Assembly: GCF_000741295.1 (NCBI RefSeq) | Contig: NZ_JGZG01000004.1 | Coordinates: forward strand, 33,870 to 97,869 | DNA from: Bifidobacterium pseudolongum subsp. globosum | GTDB taxonomy: Bacteria > Actinomycetota > Actinomycetes > Actinomycetales > Bifidobacteriaceae | DNA: 64,000 bases | Reading direction: 5' to 3' | Shown: in pieces, positions 8,748-19,932 of the stretch | How positions within the stretch are numbered: position 1 is the first letter of the stretch | Layout of the letters: each line of letters starts with the position of its first letter | The notes under the pieces: model-generated | Told to the model about the DNA's origin: nothing | The model's input: the letters and a program-made list of their open reading frames with translations, nothing else | Databases searched by the model: none | Translations under genes and position numbers: made by a program

Positions 8748-9653
8748 CTACTCGAACACGAAGTCCACGTTGACGATGTGCAGCTTCGGCTCCAACGCCT
8801 GTTCAATCGTCTGGCGCGCGCCGACGAGCTCCTCCATCTGCACGGTGCCCTTCGTGCTGCCGATGAAGATGTCCACATCGAAGTTCATGCCCGTCTTGAA
8901 CACGTGGATCTTCTCCATCTGGATGCCCGCCGGCAGATGCGCCTCGACTTCGCGCGTCACAAAACCGGAGATCTCCTCGTCGTCGTGTGTGCCGCCGACG
9001 AGCTCCACAAACGCGTCGCGCAGCACCGTGACCGGCTCCTTGATCGTGAGCAGCACAATGATTGTGGTGATGAAGAAATCGCCGGTGTAGTGCAGAAAAT
9101 CGAACGGCGTGCCACTGGGAAGGAAGTACAGCAGCACCGCCACAATGCCAATGCCGAGCGAGATCATGCCGTCGATCCACGTGCCGTTCGCCTCCGCTTT
9201 GAGCATGAGGCTCGCGTTGCCGATTGACCGGTTGCGCGCGCGGTAATACCCCACGAGCACGAGACACACCGCCACGGCCGCGATTTGGTAGATGATCACC
9301 GGGCCGAAGCTGAGCCGCTCGCCCTCGCCGTACGCGAAATAGTCGATCGCCACGCGCAGCACGTCGAGGAACGAGAACAGCAGCAGGCAGATCGTGAAGA
9401 TCGATTTGCAGATCGCGTAGATCGGCTCGAGTGCGAACATGCCGTTGGGGAACCGGTCGCTCACGCGCACTGTCTTCTTGGACAGATACGCGGCGACGCC
9501 GCCGGAGATCACCGAGATCACCGTGAACGAGGCGTCGAGGAACATGGCCTTGAGGCCGGTGAGGAAGAACACGAAGAACCCGGCGAGCACCATGACGATA
9601 TTGACGACGATGCCCACCTTCAACGCCTGCTGCTCGATTTTCTTCTGATGCAT
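8748..9653 (-). CDS. Cation diffusion facilitator family transporter
   Basis: Predicted inner-membrane divalent-metal exporter (Zn/Mn/Fe type), 301 residues. The membrane domain (about residues 8-205) has about six helices, including VGIVVNIVMVLAGFFVFFL and IVAVLLYFL, with the paired-Asp-like elements MFLDAS and GTWIDGMIS in helices II and V. A cytoplasmic C-terminal domain follows (about 215-301), with HLPAGIQMEKIHVFKTG. The start at 9653 (MHQKKIEQQ) is chosen because AAGGAG lies seven bases upstream; the Met at 9680 has no ribosome site. Metal specificity cannot be read. It stands alone between the repeat array and ffh. Confidence 0.88.
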   Translation of the reverse strand: MHQKKIEQQALKVGIVVNIVMVLAGFFVFFLTGLKAMFLDASFTVISVISGGVAAYLSKKTVRVSDRFPNGMFALEPIYAICKSIFTICLLLFSFLDVLRVAIDYFAYGEGERLSFGPVIIYQIAAVAVCLVLVGYYRARNRSIGNASLMLKAEANGTWIDGMISLGIGIVAVLLYFLPSGTPFDFLHYTGDFFITTIIVLLTIKEPVTVLRDAFVELVGGTHDDEEISGFVTREVEAHLPAGIQMEKIHVFKTGMNFDVDIFIGSTKGTVQMEELVGARQTIEQALEPKLHIVNVDFVFE

Positions 9654-9791
9654 GCGCACACTCCTTCGCTCGGCACTCAACGTATTCAGCTTAGCCGCCG
9701 CGCGCGGTTATGCGCAGACCAAAACAGCATGCCTCACAGCCCCCACACAATCCCGCCCCTTTTCCCACGCAACGGCTAGAATTGGCTCATT

Positions 9792-11420
9792 ATGGCAGCA
9801 TTTAGTTCTCTTACAGACAGGCTCTCGAATGCGTTCAAGCATCTCAAGAGCAAAGGCAAGCTTTCCGAAGCGGACATCGACGGCACGATCCGCGAAATCC
9901 GCCGCGCGTTGCTCGATGCCGACGTCTCACTCGACGTGGTGCGCTCATTCACCGCGCGCGTACGCGACCGCGCGCTCGGCGCCGAGGTCTCCGAAGCGCT
10001 CAATCCGGCGCAGCAGGTGGTGAAGATCGTCAATGACGAGCTCACCGACATCCTGGGCCAGGGCGTCGATCGCCCGCTCAACTTCGCGAAGAATCCGCCC
10101 ACAATCATCATGCTCGCGGGTCTGCAGGGCGCCGGCAAGACGACGCTCGCGGGCAAGCTCGGCTACTGGCTCAAGGATTCCGGGCACACGCCGCTGCTCG
10201 TGGCGGCCGATCTGCAGCGTCCGAACGCGGTGACGCAGCTCGAGGTGGTCGGCGAGCGCGCCGGCGTGCCGGTCTACGCGCCGGAGAAGGGCGTGCAGTC
10301 CGCGGGCGGCGACGCCGTTTCCGCTCCGGGCGAGACCACCGGCGACCCGGTGAAGGTAGCGCGCGACTCGATTGAATACGCGCGGCAGAAGCTGTACGAC
10401 ACGGTGATCATCGATACCGCCGGCCGACTCGGCGTGGACGAGACACTGATGCAGCAGGCGCGCGACATCCGCGACGCCGTGCAGCCGAACGAGATCCTGT
10501 TCGTGATCGACGCGATGATTGGCCAGGACGCCGTGCGCACCGCCCAGGCGTTCGACAAAGGCGTGGACTTCACGGGCGTGGTGCTCTCCAAGCTCGACGG
10601 CGACGCCCGTGGTGGCGCGGCGCTTTCGGTGGCGTCGGTGACCGGCAAGCCGATCCTGTTCGCATCGAACGGCGAAGGCCTCAAGGACTTCGAGGTGTTC
10701 CACCCCGACCGCATGGCCTCGCGCATCCTCGACATGGGCGACATCCTCACGCTCATCGAGCAGGCGCAGCGCGAATTCGACGAGGAGCAGACGCGCGAGG
10801 CCGCCGCGAAGATGGCGGAAGGCAGCTTCGGGCTGGACGACTTCTTGGCCCAGCTGCAGCAGGTGCGCAAGCTCGGCTCGATGAAGTCGCTGCTCGGCAT
10901 GATTCCGGGCATGGCGCAGCACCGCAAGGAACTCGAACAGTTCGATGAGCGCGAGATTGACCGCACCGAGGCGATCATCCGCTCGATGACCCCCGAAGAG
11001 CGCCGCGACCCGAAGATCATCGACGGTTCGCGCCGTGCGCGTATCGCGTATGGTTCGGGCGTCACCGTCTCCGCGGTCAATGCGCTGCTGCAGCGCTTCG
11101 AGCAGGCGGCGAAGATGATGAAGCGCATGAGCAACAAGGCCGGCATGGGCGGATTCCCGGGCATGGGCGGCCCCGGCGGCGGCAAGAAAGGCAAAAAGGG
11201 CAAGAAAGGCAAGAAGGGCGGCTCCAAGTCGGGCAATCCGATGAAGCGCGAGGCCGAAGAGCAGGCGTTGCGCGCACGCCTTTCGGGCAAGCCGAGCTCG
11301 GGGGGTTCGGCGTTCGCAAAGAAGCAGGGTACCCCGCAGCTGCCGGAAGGCCTGCAGGACGCCTTCGGCGGCGAAATCCCGCCGAACTTGGGTGGCGGCC
11401 TGAGCGGCCTCCTTGGCTGA
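9792..11420 (+). CDS. ffh: Signal recognition particle protein Ffh
   Basis: GTPase of the signal recognition particle; binds 4.5S RNA and signal sequences and docks at FtsY for membrane targeting. 542 residues. N domain about 1-95; G domain with P-loop LQGAGKTTLAGKLG (about 107-120), DTAGRL (about 208-213) and SKLDGDARGG; methionine-rich M domain from about 320, with MKSLLGMIPGM. An insertion of about 20 residues with Gly/Ala/Pro (about 160-185) follows the first DLQRPNAV motif, and the tail has a lysine-glycine run (GGGKKGKKGKKGKKGG), both common in actinobacterial Ffh. No SRP RNA gene was recognised in this window. Confidence 0.96.
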   Translation: MAAFSSLTDRLSNAFKHLKSKGKLSEADIDGTIREIRRALLDADVSLDVVRSFTARVRDRALGAEVSEALNPAQQVVKIVNDELTDILGQGVDRPLNFAKNPPTIIMLAGLQGAGKTTLAGKLGYWLKDSGHTPLLVAADLQRPNAVTQLEVVGERAGVPVYAPEKGVQSAGGDAVSAPGETTGDPVKVARDSIEYARQKLYDTVIIDTAGRLGVDETLMQQARDIRDAVQPNEILFVIDAMIGQDAVRTAQAFDKGVDFTGVVLSKLDGDARGGAALSVASVTGKPILFASNGEGLKDFEVFHPDRMASRILDMGDILTLIEQAQREFDEEQTREAAAKMAEGSFGLDDFLAQLQQVRKLGSMKSLLGMIPGMAQHRKELEQFDEREIDRTEAIIRSMTPEERRDPKIIDGSRRARIAYGSGVTVSAVNALLQRFEQAAKMMKRMSNKAGMGGFPGMGGPGGGKKGKKGKKGKKGGSKSGNPMKREAEEQALRARLSGKPSSGGSAFAKKQGTPQLPEGLQDAFGGEIPPNLGGGLSGLLG

Positions 11421-11427
11421 CCCCTCT

Positions 11428-11506
11428 GCTCGGCACCACCAACCAAGTCGGGTGGCGCCGAGCAGCCTTTGCTGGTGGCCAGCAGCCTCTACCGCTGGCC
11501 ACCAGC
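11428..11506 (+). terminator. Tandem hairpins after ffh
   Basis: First hairpin: arms 11428-11440 and 11451-11463 match at 12 of 13 bases. Second hairpin: perfect 13-base arms GCTGGTGGCCAGC (11471-11483) and its complement (11494-11506), 10-base loop. A further GGCCACCAGCC copy follows at about 11520-11530. T-runs are short, so termination strength is uncertain. Confidence 0.6.
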
Positions 11507-11555
11507 CCCTGCGACCGCCGGCCACCAGCCCCATCCTGCGTGCGATTTGTCTAGG

Positions 11556-11674
11556 TTTTCGCTGTTTTGGTCATTGTTTTCGCCGTTTACGTCACAAATA
11601 CAGCAAAAAAGTGACCATAACAGCGAAAATGGTGGCCAAAACAGCGAATGCAGTGACGTAAACGGAGAAAATCC
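11556..11674. repeat. Three-armed palindromic element, copy 2
   Basis: Left arm TTTTCGCTGTTTTGGTCATT... (11556-11595), right arm 11611-11648 and a third arm 11652-11671 that is the complement of the 3' half of the left arm with one mismatch. The left arm can therefore pair with either the second or the third segment. The layout and much of the sequence match 1591-1704. It ends 74 bases upstream of the EEP gene. Confidence 0.8.
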
Positions 11675-11748
11675 ACGTGGCCACATGCTTGTTGGCCGCA
11701 TATGCTTAGGCAAAACCGCCCACCCCATCCACCAGTGAAAGGACCTCC

Positions 11749-12921
11749 ATGCTCATCGCACTGTGGATCATCCTGATTGTCTGCCTGCTATGGCTCTCGC
11801 TCACCGAACTGCCAGCCGGCTGGGACGGCCACAGCCCACTGCCGTACCTGATCGCCCTCACCCCCATGCTGTGGATCGCGTTCACCGCGCTCGGCGTCGC
11901 CGGCCTGTGCATGCGCGAATGGGGATTCGCCGCATGCTGCGCCGCCGGCCTCATCGCCTCGCTCATGCGCAAGACCGCCTACTGGCTCAACAACCTGAAG
12001 TCGCCGAACACCGGCGAGGCGATCGCGCGCAAAATCGCTGAACGCAAAGCCCGCGAAGCGCAGTCGCACATCCAGGCCACACAAGGCACACCCCGCCTCG
12101 ACAACGGCCACGACGGCCGCTTCCGCGTGCTCACGCTCAACTGCCGCTTCGGCCGCGCCAGCGCCGGCGAGATTGTGCGCACGGTGCGTGACGAAGACGT
12201 GGCAGTGCTCGCCCTGCAGGAGCTGACCGAAGACCTGGTGCGCCAGCTCGACGCCGCCGGCCTCGCCGAGCTCCTGCCCTACCGCCAGCTCGGCGACCCA
12301 CAGGCAAGCGACAATGGCGGCTTCAACGGCGTGTGGCTGCGCGTCGAACCCGCGCAAAGCACACCCACCGGTGTGGCGATTCCCGCTGCCGATGTGCCCG
12401 CCGTCACACTGCAGGTCTCGCCGATGCGCGACATCACGTTCGCCTCCGCACACCCCAAATCGCCCCAGCGCGGCTGCCGCGAATGGTCCGAAGGTATCAT
12501 CGGCCTGGGTGCGCTTGCCCATCCGCAGCAGAACCTGGCCGCCCCAGATGCCCCTGCGCATGAGACGATCACGGTGATCCTCGGCGACCTCAATTCGAGC
12601 ATCCCGCACCCGAGCTTCCGCAAACTGCTCGCGAGCGGCTTCCATGACGCCGCGCTCGACGATGCGAAGGGGTTGCACCCCACCTACCCCACATGGCTGC
12701 CGTGGCCGCGCATTGTGATCGACCATGTGATCTTCACTGACCATCTGCACGCGAGCGACGTACAGGCCGTGCACATCGACGGCTCCGACCACATGGCGCT
12801 CGCCGCCACGCTCACCCTGCAAGACAAACACGAACCAGTGAACGCGGCCGCCCGCGAGACCTGGCCCGAATCATTGCCTCCGCTGCCCAGGAAGAAGGCG
12901 CGCGAGCAGGCACAGCGTTAG
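11749..12921 (+). CDS. Membrane-anchored endonuclease/exonuclease/phosphatase family protein
   Basis: 390 residues. Three hydrophobic helices at the N-terminus (about 2-20, 34-53, 55-75) anchor the protein; a charged linker (about 85-120) leads to an EEP (DNase I-like) domain. Visible EEP motifs are RVLTLNCRFG (Asn), ALQELTED (metal-binding Glu), VILGDLNSSIPHP (Asp-Asn) and the terminal GSDHMALAA (Asp-His), so the catalytic set is complete. Relatives with this architecture are found at the cell surface and may hydrolyse nucleic acids, phospholipids or other phosphodiesters; the substrate here is unknown. AAAGGA precedes the ATG. Converges with lacZ, the stops being two bases apart. Confidence 0.85.
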   Translation: MLIALWIILIVCLLWLSLTELPAGWDGHSPLPYLIALTPMLWIAFTALGVAGLCMREWGFAACCAAGLIASLMRKTAYWLNNLKSPNTGEAIARKIAERKAREAQSHIQATQGTPRLDNGHDGRFRVLTLNCRFGRASAGEIVRTVRDEDVAVLALQELTEDLVRQLDAAGLAELLPYRQLGDPQASDNGGFNGVWLRVEPAQSTPTGVAIPAADVPAVTLQVSPMRDITFASAHPKSPQRGCREWSEGIIGLGALAHPQQNLAAPDAPAHETITVILGDLNSSIPHPSFRKLLASGFHDAALDDAKGLHPTYPTWLPWPRIVIDHVIFTDHLHASDVQAVHIDGSDHMALAATLTLQDKHEPVNAAARETWPESLPPLPRKKAREQAQR

Positions 12922-12923
12922 GC

Positions 12924-16339
<3,416 letters not shown>

Positions 16340-16485
16340 ACCGGCCCCGCCGCCCGGCCATTGCCGCCCATTGCCCACAGCATGACGGCGCTCTGCCCTC
16401 TCCTGACAAAGTCATGCAGGACTGCCGCAACCATGACAAATCTCTGCTGGATGGAGCGGATGTCAGGCAGTTTTCCATGGCTGAT

Positions 16486-16493
16486 TGTATACT
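16486..16493 (+). promoter_or_regulatory. Candidate rpsP operon -10 element
   Basis: TGTATACT (16486-16493) in an AT-rich pocket, about 125 bases upstream of rpsP, is the best -10-like hexamer in the gap; the -35 region is weak. Offered as the most likely promoter of rpsP-khpA-rimM-trmD. Confidence 0.35.
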
Positions 16494-16617
16494 GTATGGG
16501 TTATTTGACCATGCGGGGCCCTCTACTACCGTGTGGCCAAGGAACACGTGCACCGGCCGGGCTGTGCCCCACACGGCACGGGATGGCGCACACCCCTAGT
16601 TACCAAGGAGAGCCATT

Positions 16618-17073
16618 TTGGCAACCAAGATTCGTCTCAAGCGCATGGGCAAGAAGTTCTACGCGGTCTACCGCGTGGTCGTCATGGATTCGCGCGCAAA
16701 GCGCGACGGCAAGGCGATCGAGGAGATCGGCCTGTATAACCCGAACACCCAGCCTTCGACCATCGAAATCAACTCCGAGCGCGCCCAGTACTGGCTCGGC
16801 GTTGGCGCCCAGCCGACCGAACAGGTGCTCAACCTGCTCAAGATCACCGGTGATTGGCAGAAGTTCAAGGGCCTCAAGGGCGCCGAAGGCACCCTGAAGA
16901 CCGTCGCCCCGAAGAAGGACGCCGCCACGCTGATCGAAGAGGCCGACACCAAGGCCCAGAAGCTCAAGGCCGCCAAGGCCGAAGCCGAGATCAAGGCGAA
17001 TGAGAACGCGACCGCCGCCGACGAAAAGGTCGAGTTCGCAGACGCCGAAGAGTCTGCACCGGAAGCAGTGTGA
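16618..17073 (+). CDS. rpsP: 30S ribosomal protein S16
   Basis: Structural protein of the small ribosomal subunit. 151 residues: the conserved S16 domain (about 1-85, opening [20 protein letters not shown]) followed by an alanine/lysine/glutamate-rich tail of about 65 residues, as is common in actinobacteria. The start is TTG at 16618, supported by AAGGAG seven bases upstream and by the universal S16 N-terminus. First gene of a ribosome-maturation operon with khpA eight bases downstream, then rimM and trmD. Confidence 0.97.
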   Translation: MATKIRLKRMGKKFYAVYRVVVMDSRAKRDGKAIEEIGLYNPNTQPSTIEINSERAQYWLGVGAQPTEQVLNLLKITGDWQKFKGLKGAEGTLKTVAPKKDAATLIEEADTKAQKLKAAKAEAEIKANENATAADEKVEFADAEESAPEAV

Positions 17074-17080
17074 TCTGATC

Positions 17081-17314
17081 ATGCTTGCTCAAGCCGTGGA
17101 ACATCTGATTAAGAACATCGTCGATTTTCCCGACGACGTTTCGGTCAAGTCCCATGAGAATGCGCGCGGGGAACTCATTCGCGTACGCGTGAATCCTGAA
17201 GACATTGGCCGCGTGATTGGCCGCAACGGCCGCACCGCCAACGCGATCCGCACCGTGGTGCAGGCCATGGCCGACCACAAGGTGCGTGTCGACATCATGG
17301 ATGTGCGTAGGTGA
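17081..17314 (+). CDS. khpA: KhpA-type KH-domain RNA-binding protein
   Basis: Small single-KH protein of 77 residues; KhpA, usually with KhpB, binds RNA and influences division and translation in Gram-positives. The GXXG loop is in RVIGRNGRTANAIRTVV, and VDIMDVRR closes the domain. ATG 17081 is chosen because the longer frame overlaps rpsP. The stop overlaps the rimM start (GTGA, four bases), indicating translational coupling within the rpsP operon. Confidence 0.93.
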   Translation: MLAQAVEHLIKNIVDFPDDVSVKSHENARGELIRVRVNPEDIGRVIGRNGRTANAIRTVVQAMADHKVRVDIMDVRR

Positions 17315-17856
17315 GTGGTGAACTTCCTGCAGACCCTCAACAGCCCGAGTTGTTGAGGGTCTGTCGTATTGGCCGTGCACAGGGACTCAAGGGCGAAGTG
17401 ACCGTGCGCATCTTCACGGACGAACCCGAAGAGCGGTTCGCCCCCGGCGCCGAGCTGTTCAACCGCGACGGCTCCGTGACCTATACTGTGGAACGTGCAC
17501 GCACGTTCAAAAACCGCTGGTACCTCAAACTCGAAGGTGTGGACGACCGCAACGCCGCCGAGGAGCTCAACGGCACCGTGCTGTACGGTGAACCGTGGGA
17601 GCTGGAAGACGACGAATTCTACCCCAAGGACCTCGTGGGCCTCGAGGCACGCCTGAAGGCCGATGGCCGCGTACTCGGCAAGGTCGTGGACATGATCGAA
17701 GGCGCGCAATGGCTGCTCAAGATCCGCCTCGCACAGCCCGTGGGCGATGAGACCACCGCACTCGTGCCATTCGTGATCAATCTGGTGCCGGACATCGACC
17801 TTGAGGAGGGTTATCTGACGATTGACCCGCCTGGTGGCCTGATCCCCGGGGTGTGA
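17311..17856 (+). CDS. rimM: Ribosome maturation factor RimM
   Basis: Binds S19 and assists 30S head maturation. 181 residues with an N-terminal RimM domain (about 15-95: LRVCRIGRAQGLKGEVTVRIF) and a C-terminal PRC-barrel (about 100-175: FYPKDLVGLEARL, LVPFVINLVPDIDLEEGYLTID). The start is GTG 17311, overlapping the khpA stop by four bases. A 17-bp hairpin follows before trmD. Confidence 0.95.
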   Translation: MSGELPADPQQPELLRVCRIGRAQGLKGEVTVRIFTDEPEERFAPGAELFNRDGSVTYTVERARTFKNRWYLKLEGVDDRNAAEELNGTVLYGEPWELEDDEFYPKDLVGLEARLKADGRVLGKVVDMIEGAQWLLKIRLAQPVGDETTALVPFVINLVPDIDLEEGYLTIDPPGGLIPGV

Positions 17857-17878
17857 TCTTCCACTTTTTTCGGGGCGT

Positions 17879-17914
17879 GGTGATTTGTGCGCGCTCCAGC
17901 GCGCACAAATCACC
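17879..17914 (+). terminator. 17-bp hairpin between rimM and trmD
   Basis: Perfect 17-base arms (17879-17895, 17898-17914) with only two central bases, followed by ATTTTCCCC. The sequence is nearly a perfect palindrome, so it can also act in the opposite direction or as a cruciform. It may lower trmD expression relative to rpsP-rimM. Confidence 0.6.
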
Positions 17915-17989
17915 ATTTTCCCCTCAAACTCCTTCCACTTTTTTCCAAGCCTGAAAAAAGTGCGCGCTGCAATTTCTCAAAGGACTGCC

Positions 17990-18787
17990 ATGGACATCGA
18001 CATCGTTTCGGTCTTCCCCGAATACTTCGACGTACTCGACCTGAGCCTGCTCGGCAAGGCGAAGAGCAAGGGGCTCATCAGCGTGCGCGCGCACAATCTG
18101 CGCGACTGGACGCACGACGTGCACCAGTCCGTGGACGACACCCCTGTCGGCGGCGGCGCAGGCATGGTGATGAAACCGGCCGTCTGGGCGGAGTGCCTCG
18201 ACGAACTGCTTGGCATTCACACTGAGTCCCCAGACCGCCCGATCCTCATCTTCCCCAACCCCTCCGCCCCGCTGTTCACGCAGCAGGACGCGACCGAGCT
18301 CTCGCACGCGCAGCACCTCGTGTTCGGCTGCGGCCGCTACGAGGGCTACGACGCGCGCATCCCCGTCTACTACCGCGAGCGCGGCGTGGACGTGCGCGAA
18401 TACTCGATCGGAGATTATGTGCTCAACGGCGGCGAAGTGGCTGTCTCGGTGATGCTCGAGGCGATCACGCGCCTGCTGCCGGGCTTCATGGGCAATCCCG
18501 ACTCGATCGTCGAGGAGTCGTACACCGGCGGCAATGCGCTGCTCGAACACAACCAGTACACGAAGCCCGCCACGTGGCGCGGCCTGGATGTGCCGGCCGT
18601 GTTGCTTTCCGGCGACCATGCCAAGGTCGACCGTTTCCGGCGCGACGAGGCGCTTGAGAAAACGAACCGCATCCGCCCCGACCTCATCGCGCAGCTCGAC
18701 TGCCACGCGCTGAGCAAGGCGGACCGCAAGACGCTGATCGAACTCGGCTGGGAGGTCTCCGGCGACCACCCGCGCCGCATCAGCTGA
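17990..18787 (+). CDS. trmD: tRNA (guanine-N1)-methyltransferase TrmD
   Basis: SPOUT-class enzyme that methylates G37 of tRNAs, preventing +1 frameshifting. 265 residues. Key segments: MDIDIVSVFPEYF at the start, GGGAGMVMKPAVW, FGCGRYEGYDAR, EYSIGDYVLNGGE (the knotted SAM site) and SYTGGNALLEHNQYTKP. ATG 17990 is preceded by AAAGGA; the longer frame to 17885 would read through the palindrome. Last gene of the rpsP cluster; it abuts rsmD on the opposite strand. Confidence 0.96.
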   Translation: MDIDIVSVFPEYFDVLDLSLLGKAKSKGLISVRAHNLRDWTHDVHQSVDDTPVGGGAGMVMKPAVWAECLDELLGIHTESPDRPILIFPNPSAPLFTQQDATELSHAQHLVFGCGRYEGYDARIPVYYRERGVDVREYSIGDYVLNGGEVAVSVMLEAITRLLPGFMGNPDSIVEESYTGGNALLEHNQYTKPATWRGLDVPAVLLSGDHAKVDRFRRDEALEKTNRIRPDLIAQLDCHALSKADRKTLIELGWEVSGDHPRRIS

Positions 18788-19399
18788 TTATTCCCCTGAT
18801 TGTTCCTGCACGATCTGCTCGTATTCCTGCGAGCGGAACGTGTAGACGGCCGTCTCGCCGTAGTCACGGCGGTCGGCCATAACCCATCCCTCCGGGGCCG
18901 CCGGCGGCGCGGTGCGCGTGGAGCGTTCGAGCACAATCGCCGCAAACCGAGCGACGAGTCCGCGCGCGGTCAGGTCGCGGAGCAGGCGCTCGCAATCGGC
19001 TGTGGCGAACGCGTACGGCGGGTCGATCAACACCAAATCAAAAGGCTCGCCCGGCTTCGCTTTCGCCGCGTACCGCTCCGCTTTCGCGTGCACGACGCGC
19101 GCGCTCATCCCCTTTTCCCAACCGGCATGCCGGCGCAACGCGGTGAGTGTCTGCGCGATGCGCTGCGCCGCCTGCGCGGATGATTCCACCGTGACGAGTT
19201 CGCGCGCGCCGCGGCTCAGCGCCTCGATGCCGAGCGCGCCGGTGCCGCCGAACAGGTCGAGCACACGCGCGTCGCGCAACAGGCCGTGCGCCTCAAGCCG
19301 TGAGAACAGCGCCTCCTTGGTGCGGTCGGTCGTCGGCCGTGTCTCCGCGCGCGGCGTGGCAAGTGGCATTCCCTTGAATCTGCCGGTAATCACATGCAT
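18788..19399 (-). CDS. rsmD: 16S rRNA (guanine966-N2)-methyltransferase
   Basis: Class I SAM methyltransferase acting on 16S rRNA in the 30S subunit. 203 residues. It begins with HVITGRFKGMPLATP and has RPTTDRTKEALFSRLE, the SAM motif VLDLFGGTGALGIEALSRGA (given in part) and the catalytic DPPY. It converges with trmD with no gap. Upstream of its start lies the large nested palindrome at 19489-19679. Confidence 0.93.
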   Translation of the reverse strand: MHVITGRFKGMPLATPRAETRPTTDRTKEALFSRLEAHGLLRDARVLDLFGGTGALGIEALSRGARELVTVESSAQAAQRIAQTLTALRRHAGWEKGMSARVVHAKAERYAAKAKPGEPFDLVLIDPPYAFATADCERLLRDLTARGLVARFAAIVLERSTRTAPPAAPEGWVMADRRDYGETAVYTFRSQEYEQIVQEQSGE

Positions 19400-19488
19400 A
19401 TTCCCCGAGCATAGCCGCCGTGCTGCACCATCTAGTGATTGACGCCCCTGTTACCCGCAACCGAAGACGACCGCCGTTGTCCGCCCCT

Positions 19489-19679
19489 GCTACGGTAGTG
19501 CCTCTTCTGCTACGGGTAGTGCCTCCCCAAGTAGATGGCGCTCATTTCATCGCTACGGGTAGTATATGTTTATCGAAAAGCAATATATTTTGCTCCCCTT
19601 TTCACTACCCGTAACGAAAAGATTACCGGAGTCTACAAAGGCAGGCACTACCCATAGCAGAAGAGGCACTACCCGTAAC
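19489..19679. repeat. Nested inverted repeat GCTACGGGTAGTGC, copy B
   Basis: Outer arms 19489-19524 and 19643-19679 are near-perfect inverted repeats of about 36 bases, each built of two GCTACGGGTAGTGCC-type units. Inner arms 19552-19563 and 19604-19615 repeat the same motif around an AT-rich centre with TTTATCGA. Copy A is at 8299-8404. The rest of the gap, 19680-19932, shows no gene, tRNA or further repeat. Confidence 0.85.
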
Positions 19680-19932
19680 GCATAAGGGCCGCTTGTAACC
19701 CATCAGCTTAACATCCGTGCGGTGGATCCCCACTGGCGGCCACTTCAGAAACCGCCCCGCGCCAGCCACCTCGTCATCGCCTTATCCGCTGGTATGACTG
19801 CCCTCGCGCAAAACCCGCATCTCAACATGCTGGGCGGCAAATATGTGCGAACATTTCACAACCATTCCCATATACCGGACAAACCGGCCAATCCATGGTC
19901 ATTTCCGCCCCGCATGTTGCGACAGACGGCTG

